From Ovis canadensis (lineage: Eukaryota; Chordata; Mammalia; Artiodactyla; Bovidae): a DNA stretch of 64,000 bases. A program made the translations under genes and the position numbers. The DNA lies in NCBI RefSeq assembly GCF_042477335.2, contig NC_091245.1, positions 36,094,501-36,158,500 on the forward strand, given 5' to 3'. The stretch's first letter is position 1; every line of letters starts with the position of its first letter. Positions 11,100 through 22,879 of the stretch are shown here, piece by piece. The notes beneath the pieces are model-generated. The model was given only the letters and a program-made list of their open reading frames with translations, ran no database searches and had not been told where the DNA came from.

Positions 11100-12995
11100 A
11101 TAAGTGATCATACAGTATTTGTCTTTCTCTGACTACTTCACTTAGAATAATGACCTCAAGGTCTACCCAGTTGCAAATGGCAAGATTTTATGGCCGGATA
11201 GTATTGCACTGTGTATGTATATCGATTTTTTTTTATCCATTCATCCATCAGTAGACACTTAGGTTGCTTCCATGTCTGTTATTGTAAATAATGCTTCAGT
11301 GAATGTGGGGGAGCAAGTTTCCAGTTAGTATTTTTGTTTTCATTGAATAAATGCTCAGAAGTGGATTGGCAATTCATATTGTAGTTCTATTTTCAAATTT
11401 TTGAAACTCCATACTGTATTTTTATAGTGACTGCACCAATTTACATTCCTGTTAATGGTGTACTATAACTCCCTTTTATCTACATCCTTGCCAACACTTA
11501 TTTCTAGTATTTTTGATAGTAGCCATTCTAACAAGTGTGAGATAATATCCCATTGTGGTTTTGATTTGCATTTCCTTGATTAGTGATGCTGAGCATCTTT
11601 TCATGTGTCTTTTGGCCATATGTATGTCCTCTTTGGAAAATGCTTATTCAGGTCTTCTGCCCATTAGTAGTTGGGTTGTTTATTTTTACTATTGAGTTAT
11701 ATGAGTAATTTATATACTTTGTATATCAATCTTTTATCAAATATATGACTTGTAAATATTTTCTGTCACTCAGTGGGGAGAAAATGTCCCATTCATTTCC
11801 CTGTTGATTTCCTTTGTTGTGCAGAAGCTTTTTAGTTTGATAGGTCCACTTTTTTTTGTTACCTTTGCTTTTGGAGCCAGATCCAAAAACACATTGTCAA
11901 GACTGATGTCAAGGAGATTGACACCTAAGACTTCTATGGTTTCAGGTCTCAAGTTCAAGTCTGTAACCCATTTTGACTTAATTTTTTATATATGGTGTAA
12001 GATATTGGCCTTGTATTATTCCATATGGTTCTCCAACTTTCCCAATACCATTTATTGAAGAAATTGCCATTTCCCCACTGTATATTCTTGTTGTTTTTCA
12101 TACATTAACTGACCATTTATGCATGGGTTTATTTATGGCCTCTTTATTCTATTTCATTGATCTCAGTATCTGTTTTTATGCTCACACCATATTGTTTTGA
12201 TTACTATACTTTCGTAATAGAGTGAAATCAGGGTGTCTGATACCTCCAGGTTTATTATTCTTTCTCAATATTGCTTGGCTTTTCAGGATCTTTTGTGGTT
12301 CCATACAAATTTTAATATTATTCTATTTCCATGAGAAATTCCATTGGATAGGATTGCATTGAACCTATAGATTGGTTTGGATAGTACAGACATGATAACA
12401 GTATTCTAACCATATTGACTCTTACAACCCATAATGGTGGAATATCTTTTCCTTTATTTGTGTCTTCAATTTCTTTAACCAATGTCTTAAAGTTTTTAGT
12501 GTACAGGTCTTTCACCACTTTGGTTAAAATTATTTCTAGGTATTTTTATGCAGTTGTAAGTAAAACTGTTTTCTTAATTTCTCTTTCTGATAGTTCATTA
12601 TTAATGTATAGAAATGCAATAAATTTTTGTAAATTAATTTTGTATCCTGAAAGTTATTCTAACAGTATTATGGAGTGTTTGTGTTTTTCTATATGTAATA
12701 TCATGTCATTTGTAAATAGTGACAGTTTTACTGCTTCCTTTCCAATTTGGACAATTTTTATTCCCTCATCTTGTATGATTGCTGTGGCTAAGACTTCCAC
12801 TGCATTGCTGAATAAAAGTTGTGAGTGTGGGCATCCTTATTTTGTTTCTGATCTTAGAGGAAAACTTTCAGCTTTTTAGTGTTGACTATGTTAGCCATGA
12901 TCTTGTCATATAGGGCCTTTATTATGTTGAGGTATATTCCCTTTACCCACTTTGCTGAGATTTTTTCTCATAAATGGATGTTGACTCTTGATGCT

Positions 12996-13807
12996 AAATG
13001 GATGTTAGAAAAATTACTAACTTTGTGATCTTAGCTAGACAGAAAACTCCATCTCCTCACTCCTTAAAGAGAGCTATCTAGTGCTGTTTCCTTGGGTAGA
13101 TGAATGAAGAGTGGGTGTTATAAAATCATTGCAAGTATAATAGGATTGGCATTTCACTTACATTTTACTTTACATTTTTTGATTTCTGGTGAAATCGAGT
13201 TTTTTTCTTTAAACATTGTTTACTAATTGACTTCTAACTCCTGGTCCTTTACCCACTTTAGGACACACGGAACTTAGATAAAATCTGAAACGTGCTTTGG
13301 CTTTCCCTCTGTACCACAATGTCTGACCTTGTTAATTGGGGTCTAGACTTCTTCAACCAACATTGTTTAAATTGCCTCCTTTAGTAGCTCATGGGCTTTT
13401 TGTTTCCTCTAACCAAAACTTTCATCAGATGCCTTGCTTGAATAACGTATTCTACCTTTTCATTTCCACATAAGAAAACAAATACAAATATAATTGTCTT
13501 CATAATCCTCAATCAACTGTAGTTTATTCTGGAAACTTAATTTCTATTTTAACATCATTATAATACTACATCTTTGAAATGCCTCTCATATTATGCTCTT
13601 CTATACTGCAATGCAGGAGGTGATTCTCAACTGAGCATCTGTGGTTACTGCTGGTAATTGCACTAATTATGTTCAAGTTATACCCTCTGGCAGTTCTGTC
13701 TCTGGACATTGTGAATTATCTTAAATTTTACATTTAAGCCATCAATACAAAAATCTATTATCAATGACAGAAAAGAAAGCATCTCTGAAATCATTGGTTA
13801 ATATCCC
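12996..13807. other. Unique AT-rich DNA
   Basis: No gene or clear repeat is recognised beyond the end of the old L1. Confidence 0.35.
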
Positions 13808-13821
13808 TTACTTCTGAGTTT

Positions 13822-14045
13822 CCCTGAGTGACTTCTTGGGCTTCCCTGGTGGCTCAGATGGTAAAGTGTCTGCCTGCAATGTGGGAGACCTGGCTTCCCT
13901 GGGTCAGGAAGATCCTCTGGAGAAGGAAATGGCAACTCACTCCAGTATTCTTGCCTGGAAAATCCCTTGGATAGAGCCTGGTAGGCTACAGTCCATGGGG
14001 TCGCAAAGAGTAGGACACCACTGAGCAACTTCGATTCACTTCACT
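13822..14045 (+). repeat. Bov-tA SINE
   Basis: Sense Bov-tA with the head 'gggcttccctggtggctcag'. A perfect 14-bp TSD, ttacttctgagttt, lies at 13808-13821 and 14046-14059. About 14 extra bases between the left TSD and the usual head (13822-13835) include 'cttctt', possibly a remnant of a second, deleted head. Confidence 0.93.
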
Positions 14046-14059
14046 TTACTTCTGAGTTT

Positions 14060-15576
14060 ATAAATTTCAATTCTACCCACCAGCCCTATGATTATAGCCA
14101 TAAAAACCATTTAGCTTTCTTGCTTCTCAGCTTTTCAAAACCCAGGATGCTCTAAAAAGGAGTAAAAAGGGGTAAAAAATCACAACTCCCCAACCACCAG
14201 GCTGGCATTGCTTTACCTAAAGACCCAAGTGACTGTCGTCTCATTTTGCATTTATATACACCCATCCATCCTTCATTTAATGTGCTAAAAATCAATACCT
14301 ATCCTAGGGCCCAGGATAGAGAGAATAATTGTTACAACAATTTCCTTGTGTAAAAGCTCCTACAGAAATTGACATTAAAAATACACCCAGTGTGTGACTG
14401 CTATTCTCTTGGGACTGTAACTCACTCTCAAGTCAATTAGTATGAGGTCAGGAGGAAAAGGGGTCATCCTAAATCATTTGGCTACAGGCTTTAACGTGTA
14501 TAAAGAACACTAAATTCACTCAGAACAAGGTGGTATTTCCGATGGGCAGGAAAGTGAGAGTTAACACCCACTTAGTTCCACCCAACTAGAGGACGCTGAA
14601 TATTATGGCATCCTTTATTGCTTTTTTGCTCTTCTTTCAATTTGTGTCCTTGCTCATTTATTATACATTATTCCTGTGCTTGATCATAATGTCACTGGGG
14701 GTCCTCTATAGCCAGCATAACATATCATTGTGGACTCTCTGCTTTCCAGAGTTCCTTAGCACCTGGCAGAGTCTTCCCAGATGCAATTCTTCCTTTTAAG
14801 TTGGGCCCCATGTGTGTAGCATTAATTTCTTTGGCTGCATGTAATTCTTTCAGGGACTTACACCAGCTGAGAACCACATATGAGAGTCCAGATTTACAGA
14901 GCTTTCTGATTTTGTGCCTTGCCAGCCCAGAGGAAATAATTTTCTGTTTGAATTTTGAGTATTTTCCCTGTTAGTATAGTCCACTAGTAATGTCAAATTA
15001 AGCAACCATATTCAACAAGAGGCCCATCCAACAGCAGATTCAGCCAGTTAGTTATCTTCCACAGCCTCTCTACTGTCTTGTCTTCCTTGCTTCAAGAGTC
15101 ACTCGAATGCTCTTTGTCCATTCTCTTTGAGATCTCAGCTGCTGTTTATGCACCCTACTGCCGTGAGTACTGCTCAAAGCTGACATCTTTATTTTCCAGG
15201 GAAGTTTTTCTTATCTCAAAGTTTTCCCAATTGTTCCTTTTAACACAGTATCGACTGGGTATTTTTCTTTTTGCAGAAACTAGCACCTGTGGTCGGCAAT
15301 TGTGAATATTGAAATGCTTCAGTCAATAACATTTGGGTAATCTCTGACTGATAAGTTTTTAACTGTGTGACCTAGGCAAATTATTTTTTCTATGTGAGCT
15401 TCGTTTTTTTTTTTTTTCTAACTGTAAAACACAAAGATTGAATTAAATGAGGACTCTGACATGTCAAATAGAATTCAAGACCACACTGTAACCTTATAGA
15501 ACACACTGTCTCCCAAGAGTTTCAAATGGCAGGGAATGGCACCCAGCATTTATAACAGAGGTGGGGTTGGCATCCC
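14060..15576. other. Largely unique DNA
   Basis: No recognised gene. Frames at 14605-14799 and 15078-15305 are short, hydrophobic or cysteine-rich and have no known domain. A weak sense MIR may lie at about 15340-15460, disrupted by a poly-T run at 15404-15418. Confidence 0.35.
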
Positions 15577-15711
15577 TAAGGAAATGGCAACCCACTCCAG
15601 TGTTCTTGCCTGGAGAATCCCAGGGACGGAGGAGCCTGGTGGGCTGCCCGTCTATGGGGTCGCACAGAGTCGGACATGACTGAAGTGACTTAGCAGCAGC
15701 AGCAGCAGCAT
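15577..15711 (+). repeat. Bov-A2 second monomer with (CAG)n tail
   Basis: A single BovA monomer begins 'aaggaaatggcaacccactcc' and ends in a (GCA)n tract after 'gactgaagtgacttag'. It is a 5'-truncated copy equivalent to the right half of Bov-A2. Confidence 0.9.
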
Positions 15712-16739
15712 TCTGTTACCTCCTTTTCTTTCCTGACTTTCCAATATTCTGTCTTCATCTCTCTTCAGAACCTTTACATTCTTTTCTGTTCCACAATTTA
15801 TTGCCAGGAGAGGAAAAAGAAGATGTGAATTGTTTTGAAAGGAGATGGCCAACATTAAGCACATCTGGAACAGAATGCCTTGCCAAGGCTCTCCAAACAC
15901 AAAGAGGTTAGTAGCAATTCTGAGCATGAGGTAGACAGCTCCAAGCATACTTTATTTTTCTGTAATTGAAATCTAAACTTTCTTCCTCCTCTATATTTTC
16001 CACTTAGGCCACCCTGAAAGCTCTGTTTCTTTTGTTTTATCTACGTATGAGTTTTTTATCCTCCAAAAATAAGATATGAGATGATAGGACCATCTACAGG
16101 ATTACAAATTTGTCTTGGAATTACAATGAGAGCAGCTCCTTATGCTAAAGGTATATATAGTCATCATTTATTGTGAGTGTCAGTATGGTTAAAAAAAAAA
16201 AACAAAAACAAAAAATGTGGTGCACAAAGCCGTGATATCCCTGGTCTAAAATTAAGGAGCTAATTGAGCAAATGTGACCAAGAAGAGCAGCATGGGTAAG
16301 GGGTGCAATTAAAGAAATAAAAAACTGGAGAGGTGCTTGAGAAGTAGAACATGGCCATCAAATTGCAAAGAGGGTGAAGGGATTAAAAATAAATCAAGAG
16401 TTCTGGATCAAGTAAAATGGGGGCAATGGAAAGCACAAGTGAGCTTCCAGCTCCACCACTAAAGCAAGATTCACTTCAATTAAGCAAGGTGAGAATTGTG
16501 AGTCAAGGCACGCCCTATTTTGCTTGAGATTCTAATTGAGACCCAGATCCTAATTCCAAAGCCACTTTTACTTGAAAACCCTCATGTAGGTTAAAATAAT
16601 TCATTAGACTTCAGTTAGTCATTGACCTACAAATGCATTTACATGGTAATTGTTCCTGGGCCACTTAACTTAATCATTTAGTTGAATCTCTGTGCTTCAG
16701 AAGAGTATACCTACTGGGTTATGACTTTTACCATCTTTT
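15712..16739. other. Unique DNA with an A-rich tract
   Basis: An A-rich run at about 16191-16215 could be a retrotransposon tail, but no body is recognisable beside it. A weak sense MIR may lie at about 16655-16740. No gene is recognised. Confidence 0.35.
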
Positions 16740-16759
16740 ACAGCAACAACAACAACAAA

Positions 16760-17425
16760 AACAACTTTCTCTTCCTGTGTAATTGACATACAAAAAGCTG
16801 CTCATATTAAAAGTATGCAATTGATATATATTGACATATATATACAGTTATGAAACTATCACAGTTATCAAGATAGTGAACATACCTATCACTTCCTAAA
16901 GTTTCATCATGTCCTTGGTAATCCTTCCCTCCTGTCCGTCTCTGATCCCTAACAAATTTTGGTCTGTTTTCTGCTACTATCAATTAATTTACGTTTTCTA
17001 GATGTTTATATAAATGAAGTCATGTATTATATGTGAGTATGTGTGTGTTTATATATATATATATATATACATATATTTATAATATATATGTATATATATA
17101 TATATGCCTGGATTCTTTCAGAGTAACTATTTTGAGATTTATCCATATTTTACATGGATTAATAGTTTTTTATTCATTTTAATTGCTGAGTATTATTTCA
17201 TTATATAGATATCTATTGCAATTTGTTTATTAGTTTATAGACATTTGAGTTTTCCGTTTGGGGCAATTAAAAATAGAGCTGCTATAAACTTTGTGTGCAA
17301 GTTTTTGTACAGATATTTATTTCCTTTCTTCTTAATAAATATCTAGGAGTAAAATGGCTGGATAATAACTATGTTTAAGTATAATAAATATGTTTAACTT
17401 CTAAGAAAGTTTCAAACTATTTTCC
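16760..17425 (-). repeat. Old L1 3' region (antisense)
   Basis: Antisense 3' UTR/ORF2-end sequence: 'gtgtaattgacatacaaaaa', 'gttatcaagatagtgaacat', 'tttgagatttatccatattt', 'attgctgagtattatttcatt', 'agtaaaatggctggataata'. It resembles L1M subfamilies and is interrupted by a TA microsatellite. Confidence 0.75.
17049..17106. repeat. (TA)n microsatellite
   Basis: Interrupted alternating TA dinucleotides with short breaks (atacatatatttataata). Likely length-polymorphic. It may have grown from TA-rich sequence in the surrounding L1. Confidence 0.85.
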
Positions 17426-17884
17426 AAAGTAATTGTACAATTTTTCTTCTCAGCAGTGTTTGAGAGTTCTAGTTTCTCTGTATCCTCACTTACACCTGGC
17501 ATTCTTGTCTTTCTTATCAACAAAAAACCAAAACCCAAACAAACAAAAAGCTTTAAAGATACGGCCCATTCACTAATTGAATGCCAACTATGTGACAAGC
17601 CCAGTGACTTGTCCATAGCATTTCTTGTGACACCTTGTAAAATAAGCAGAATCAGTTTTGCAAACTGAAGAAACAAATTTGTCTGCGAGGATCACAGGAG
17701 ACAACAATAACAGCGGAGCTAGGGACAGGATTTGGGTGCTCAAGAGTCATGTTTCAATAGCGCATTTGATTTTCAGAATAGCTGCAATGAGGGAGAAAAA
17801 TGGCAAATGCCTTTAAACAGATCACTTTCATCTGAATCCTCAGTGACAGCAGGCCTATAACATGTAAGTTATTTTAGATGCCTA

Positions 17885-18060
17885 CATTAATATGATAATA
17901 TTATCTGCCTTTTGAGCTCAAAATAAAGACTAGGGCTTTATTTGATTGCTGGCATAGATAGGAAAAGTGAGGATCACGGAGAATGAAGGACTTGCCCCCA
18001 GTGTTACACAGCTAGGAAGATGGGTTGGCACATAAATAATTCAAATGTATACTTCCAGAG
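17885..18060 (-). repeat. MIR fragment (antisense)
   Basis: The blocks 'gaaaagtgaggatcacggaga' and 'gacttgcccccagtgttaca', then 'cagctaggaagatgg', match the antisense MIR core. Confidence 0.55.
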
Positions 18061-18649
18061 CTCTTGTCTGCATTACACATTTGAAATTAGTTTATAATTC
18101 AGGTTGACTGTGTTTCCTGACCCATTGGCTTCATTTCCCATACATTTTCCCAAATGTATAGAATAAAACAGATAATCATTACAGCTACCACCAAGAATCT
18201 ACTACAAACAAGCAATTGATATTTAGAATGTGCCGTGGATCCAACAGAGGGAAAAAGGAGTTGACACCACACTAATCTTTCTTCTCAATAGACTTTGCCC
18301 AGTTTTGTCCTGTCTGGCAGATCCTGATCCTTTAGGTTGAATATAACACAAATTTGCTTTTACTGGATTCCTTGCTACTGGAGTATAAAATAGAACCCAA
18401 TATTAACCAATGGGTTCTAAAGAAAAAATATGCCTTCCTAATACGAAGAGATACACAAAGAGAAATTACTCTCCCACTTGATGGATATGACCATGTCTTT
18501 AAGGTACCTATGTAGCAACCCACCTGAAACATTTAGCAGAGAGGTTGTGATTACACTGAGGATAGTGGAACAGAAAATTCCAAAGCCCAATGATCAGCAT
18601 TCTCACGTCACTGAATTTACCAACCTTGAATCTAGATCTCGGGAACTGA

Positions 18650-18982
18650 ATAGTTGTGTATCCCCCAAATTCATATATTGATGTCCTAACTCTCAAAGTG
18701 GTGATTTTAGAAGGTAGTACCTTTGGGAAGTAATTAATTTTAGATTAGGTCATGAGGGTGGGGACTTCAGCATGGGTTAGTGTCCTTATAAGCACAAAAA
18801 GTCACTAGAGATCTTTCTCTCTGTCAAGTGAGGATGCAAAGAAGAGAGTCCTTAGCAGAAACTGAATCTTCTGGCACCTTGATGTTGGACTTCTAGCCTC
18901 TGGAACTTTGGGTGGTTTAGGCAACAAGCATTTATTTCTCAGTCTGTGATACTTTGTTATGGTAGCCTAAGCTAAGACAGGG
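18650..18982 (+). repeat. ERVL-MaLR LTR (MST/MLT1-like)
   Basis: The order of blocks is that of a MaLR LTR: 'cccccaaattcatatattgat', 'gatgtcctaactctcaaagtg', 'tacctttgggaagtaatt', 'gattaggtcatgagggtggg', 'gtgtccttataagcac', 'ttctggcaccttgatgttgga', 'gatactttgttatggtagcct'. It is an old non-autonomous LTR with no internal sequence beside it, so probably solo. The subfamily is not resolvable by eye. Confidence 0.8.
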
Positions 18983-19089
18983 CCCTAATGTAGACTCCCT
19001 ATAATATGAGATAAATTTTCCTTGCTGTTTAATTCACTCATGGTTGTCCTTTCTGTTCCTTGTGCTAAAGGGTCCTAACTGATTAAGGT

Positions 19090-19275
19090 TGAAAACTACA
19101 GGCCAGGCACCAGACTAAGGACCTTCAAAAACATAAAGATACCATTTAATATGCAAGAACAGGACATGAGATAATTATTGGAATACTCACTTTGAAGACA
19201 AAGAAACAGAAGCTCAGAGATTATATGACCTACCCAAGTTCAGACAGATAGCAAATAGTGAAAAGTCAAACCAAA
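19090..19275 (-). repeat. MIR fragment (antisense)
   Basis: 'ggccaggcaccagactaagg', 'taccatttaatatgcaaga', 'gacaaagaaacagaagctca' and 'gacctacccaagttcagaca' follow the antisense MIR order closely. Confidence 0.7.
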
Positions 19276-20477
19276 GACTGTTTGACTCTAGAGTCTATAC
19301 ATTTTTAAATATAACATGACAACTCATTGGAGAGACTGTGGTATAAATGCAAATGTAATTAAATATATATATGTATATAAACTTAATTATGAAGACAGGA
19401 ACATGGTGGCTATTTTATTAAGGTGACACACTTCAACTATACTTTTACATATATAACTTGAGGCTTATCACAGCAATCTTGAAAAAGTCCAGATAATCAT
19501 CCCTTTAGCTGTGTTTTTTAAAACTAAATCTTTAGTGCATGCTACATGTCAGACACAAAACTGAGTTTTGTGAGATATAAAAATTTGGGATACAAAGAAA
19601 TTAAAGATGTGATTCCTGCAACAATATTTGGGTTGTAGAGTCAGTAAGCAATATGAGAGATGCCTTAGTTAAGGAGTACTATATATAAAAGTTTACTAAA
19701 AAGTGTTTGCAATTTATATTTACATTGTGTTTTAAAACTGAAAACTTGATCACACTATTATTCAGAGTACAATGAGAAGTTAATGATAAGTGTTAGTTTC
19801 TGTGTATAAGAAGGGAGGATACCTAAATAGATCTACCTTGAGAGCTGGAGGAGGGGGACAAGTGGATGGATCAACCAGAAGGATGCCTACAGATGCTGGT
19901 CAAAATCCTTCCTGCTAACAACTGTGAATTTCTCCCCAGGGAATTTCAGCTGCAGTTCCTGGGGCTGGATAGAATTGATGCAGCAGACTGTGGTGCCCAG
20001 AAATCTGATTGAAACTTTCTGAGAACAGAGATTCACCCTGAAATAAACAGAATAGGAAACCAGCATGTGGTAACCTAATTCTTTTCCATATAGCAGGTTC
20101 TTGGTGGAAAATAGCAAAACAAATTTTAAAAGGAAATTCTCGTACCAAACCAACCAATTTGAAACCGTGATGTGTATCAGACCGCGGAAAACTCTCCCCC
20201 AATGGAAGTTGTAAAAACCCTCTTCACCTGAGTCACTTAAAAGTAGCCTGGTTAGAATAATTAGAAATTTACTCTAGGGAACAATCTGTTAGTAGTCAAG
20301 ATTGTACCAGATGAATTGATAGGTGCCTTAAAGTCCTCCTTTCCATAAAATAACTTTCTGGACATTAGGTTTTTGTTATTGCCTTCATTAATTATTGGTG
20401 TGGGTTTTTTTGTTTGTTTGTTTGTTTTGTTCAAGGCACTACCTGAAATGCTGGCTAAATATTAATAAAGAAGTACT
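19276..20477. other. Unique DNA without recognised gene
   Basis: Two overlapping minus-strand frames at 19887-20202 are in different phases and show no known domain. A (GTTT)n tract lies at 20410-20432. No exon structure is evident. Confidence 0.35.
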
Positions 20478-20683
20478 AGGCTTCTCTTGTGGCTCAGCTG
20501 GTAAAGAATCTGCCCATAATGTGGGACACCTTGGTTCAATCCCTGGGATGGGAAGATCCCCTGAAGAAGGGAACAGCTACCCACTCCAGTATCCTGGCCT
20601 GGAGAATTCCATGGACTGCATAGTCCATGGGGTCACAAAGAGTCAGACATGACTGAATGACTTTCACTTCACTTCACTTTCTA
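20478..20683 (+). repeat. Bov-tA SINE
   Basis: Sense Bov-tA: head 'ggcttctcttgtggctcagc', 'gggaagatcccctgaagaag', 'gtccatggggtcacaaagag', and a CACTTCACTT-type tail. No clear TSD. Confidence 0.92.
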
Positions 20684-20914
20684 GAGTGAAAATAGATCTC
20701 TTCAGAGCAAGCATGGAACACAGTCCTGATCTCTCTGGTGTGTTATACGTCTCTTATTTGGGGTGGGGGAAGAGGGTTTGGCATCTTCATCAGCATCGTT
20801 TTAGGAGTCTTAAGGGACCAGAAGTGCCCCCTGTTGGCTCCAGTCACTCACTTTTTTAAAATAAAAGAAGAGTATCTAACTTTATTAGTTGCCAATTTTG
20901 TGTCACTCTAATGG

Positions 20915-21060
20915 GTACTTTTATGTACATTTTCATTTAATCCTCTCACGGATCCCATAAGGTAGTTATTTTTATTCTCATTTTATAGATGAGGAAAATA
21001 ATGCTTAGAAAAATTAGGCAGCTTGCTCAGGATTATTCTAAATAGTGGCTAAATAATGTT
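20915..21060 (-). repeat. MIR fragment (antisense)
   Basis: 'ttttcatttaatcctctcac', 'ttttatagatgaggaaaata' and 'aggcagcttgctcaggatta' give an unmistakable antisense MIR core. Confidence 0.75.
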
Positions 21061-21061
21061 T

Positions 21062-21134
21062 ATATTTTTCCTACTACTAGTTTATAAACTCCTTGAGGGC
21101 CAGGCAAGAGCCATCTCTTATCTTTATGTTCTGT
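21062..21134. repeat. L2/MIR3-type 3' end fragment
   Basis: 'tataaactccttgagggccag' followed by 'gagccatctcttatctttat' resembles the conserved 3' region of L2. It is cut by the L1 insertion that follows. Confidence 0.5.
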
Positions 21135-21350
21135 TTTTTTTTTAACGTTTTATTTTACATTGAAGTATAGCCAATTAATGATGTTATAGTTTCTGATGGA
21201 CAGCAAAGGAGCTCAGCCATACATATACATGTCTCCATGCTCCTTCTAGACTCCCCTCCCATTCAGGCTGCCCCATAATATTAAGCAGAGCTCCCTTTGC
21301 TATCCAGTAGGAACTTGTTGGTTATCTATTTAAAATATAACAGCAGTCAC
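21135..21350 (-). repeat. L1_Art-like 3' end (antisense)
   Basis: A poly-T start and 'cattgaagtatagccaatta', 'gacagcaaaggagctcagcc', 'gctatccagtaggaacttgt' mark a short antisense L1 3' UTR, about 210 bp, 5'-truncated. Confidence 0.82.
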
Positions 21351-21825
21351 TCACTTTTTCACCAGGCCTGGCTCGTCTGGTTTATCTATATTCTGCCACA
21401 GCTTTTCTCACAGGATGAAGGAAAACAACTTTTGTAAAGAGCAGATGCTCTTTCCACAATATTTAGGTGCTTTGGAATAATCCAAACCACAGTACATTTT
21501 AAGTACAAATTTATCCTTCTGTTAAAAGGTAAAATTCAAATCAGGAGCTGGTCCAGGCAAGCCTTCGGGGAATCTCCAGAGGAAGCCTGGAGAATTCCTC
21601 AACAACAAAGTACCTTTATAAGTCAGTGTAAATAACCAGTGAACTCTAAATTGTGATGATTAGCAGAAAAAGGTGAAAGGTCCTATGGAAACGTTTACCT
21701 AAAAGCAACTTTAGTTTTCACTGTTTGATTATTTTACTCATCATATATGATTTCCTCTTTCTGGCCTTCGTGTCCTTTCCCCATTTCACTGTTATCTTTG
21801 TTGGGTTGTCCTTGATCTCTTAAGG

Positions 21826-22145
21826 TTGATTCCCTGATAGCTCAGTTGGTAAAGAATCCTCCTGCAATGAAGGAAACCCTGGTTCGATTTCTGGATCAGG
21901 AAGATCCACTGGAGAAGGGATAGGCTGCCCACTCCAATATTCTTGGGCTTCCCTTGTGGCTCAGCTGGTAAGGAATCTGCCTGCAATGTGGGAGACATGG
22001 GTTCGATTCCTGGGTTGGGAAGATCTCCTGGAGAAGGGAAAGGCTACCCACTCCAATATTTTGGCCTGGAGAATTCCATGGACTATGTAACCCATGGGGC
22101 TGCAAAGAATCAGATATGACTGAGCAACTTTCACTTTCACTTTCG
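21826..22145 (+). repeat. Two-headed tRNA SINE (Bov-tA variant)
   Basis: Second copy of the layout at 10783: head one 'ttccctgatagctcagttgg', head two 'cttcccttgtggctcagctgg' about 120 bp later, and a single BovA tail. A perfect 11-bp TSD, ttgatctctta, at 21812-21822 and 22146-22156 encloses the pair. All frames on either strand here are repeat-derived. Confidence 0.93.
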
Positions 22146-22205
22146 TTGATCTCTTAGACTGTAAAGATCTTTCAGGGCATATCTTTCTTTCATGTTTGTA
22201 CTTAT

Positions 22206-22392
22206 CATGTCCAACTCTACAACGCCATGGACTGTAGCCTATCAGGCTCCTCCGTCCATGGGATTTTCCAGGCAAGAGTGCTGGAGTGGATTGTCATTTC
22301 CTTCTTCAGGGGATCTTCCCAACCCGGGAATAGAACCTGGGTCTCCTGCATTGCAGGCAGATACTTTACCATCTGAGCCACCAGGGTTGGCC
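22206..22392 (-). repeat. Bov-tA SINE
   Basis: Reverse Bov-tA from 'catgtccaactctacaacgcc' to the head 'atctgagccaccaggg'. Perfect 11-bp TSD tttgtacttat at 22195-22205 and 22393-22403. It faces the two-headed SINE only about 60 bp away, forming an inverted pair. Confidence 0.94.
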
Positions 22393-22526
22393 TTTGTACT
22401 TATTAGGTACAGATTAAGATGCTCAAACAAAAGATTCCAAAATACTGTGGCCTATGTCAGAAAGGGTTGTGTTTTTTTTTTTTCTTCCCTTGTGCAACAA
22501 TTTAGAGATAAGGGATCCAGTGCTTT

Positions 22527-22730
22527 GGAGCCTCTGCCCTACAAAACCATACAGAAATTCAGATTTCCTCTAACGGTGGATTTGTCATTCTCTAGAAACT
22601 TTTCTTCCTCATTACAGTTAAATTTAACCAAGGAGGGGAAAAAAGCAATGAAAGGAAGGCGATCTCCTTTTAGGGAGGAGATACATAAGTTGCATATCTC
22701 TCAGCTCCCATATTGGGAAAGGGAGCATCT
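22527..22730. repeat. Local direct duplication, copy A
   Basis: About 200 bp starting 'ggagcctctgccctacaaaa' and ending near 'tctcagctcccatattggga' is repeated in the same orientation at 23294-23488. I estimate roughly 85% identity by eye, with a few indels. It matches no repeat family I know. Both copies are preceded by a poly-T run. Confidence 0.85.
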
Positions 22731-22879
22731 TTGTTAGGAGGATATCTAGCCTTAAAACCTAGACAATTCTCTTTCTAAATGTAAAGGAGAGAAATGGATA
22801 GTGGGACAATTATCATCTTTGCCATTCAGACAAAGTAGAAAAGACATTGAAAAGAAACCAGAAGACCTCAGTAACTGAC

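Larger units (their letters stand above)
9408..12995 (-). repeat. Old L1 LINE (antisense), split by BovB and a SINE
   Basis: The 3' UTR starts at 9408 ('aattgaggtgtaattgacat'), is interrupted by BovB, and resumes at about 10472 with sequence that continues the same L1 ('attattaactatagtaacca' at 10595-10614). ORF2 follows in antisense from about 11100: 'ggttgcttccatgtctgtta', 'gcatttccttgattagtgatg', 'gcatccttattttgtttctga'. It resembles L1MA-type elements. All frames are broken. Confidence 0.85.

Noticed and set aside
12415..12879. 154-codon plus-strand frame, hydrophobic and cysteine-containing
   Set aside because: It is antisense to L1 ORF2 of the old minus-strand L1; such frames are common shadows.
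16191..16215. A-rich run as the tail of an unrecognised processed pseudogene
   Set aside because: No gene-like sequence or TSD could be found on the expected side.
22192..22737. 181-codon plus-strand frame
   Set aside because: It begins in antisense Bov-tA sequence and runs into the duplicated non-coding unit; no conserved protein is recognised.
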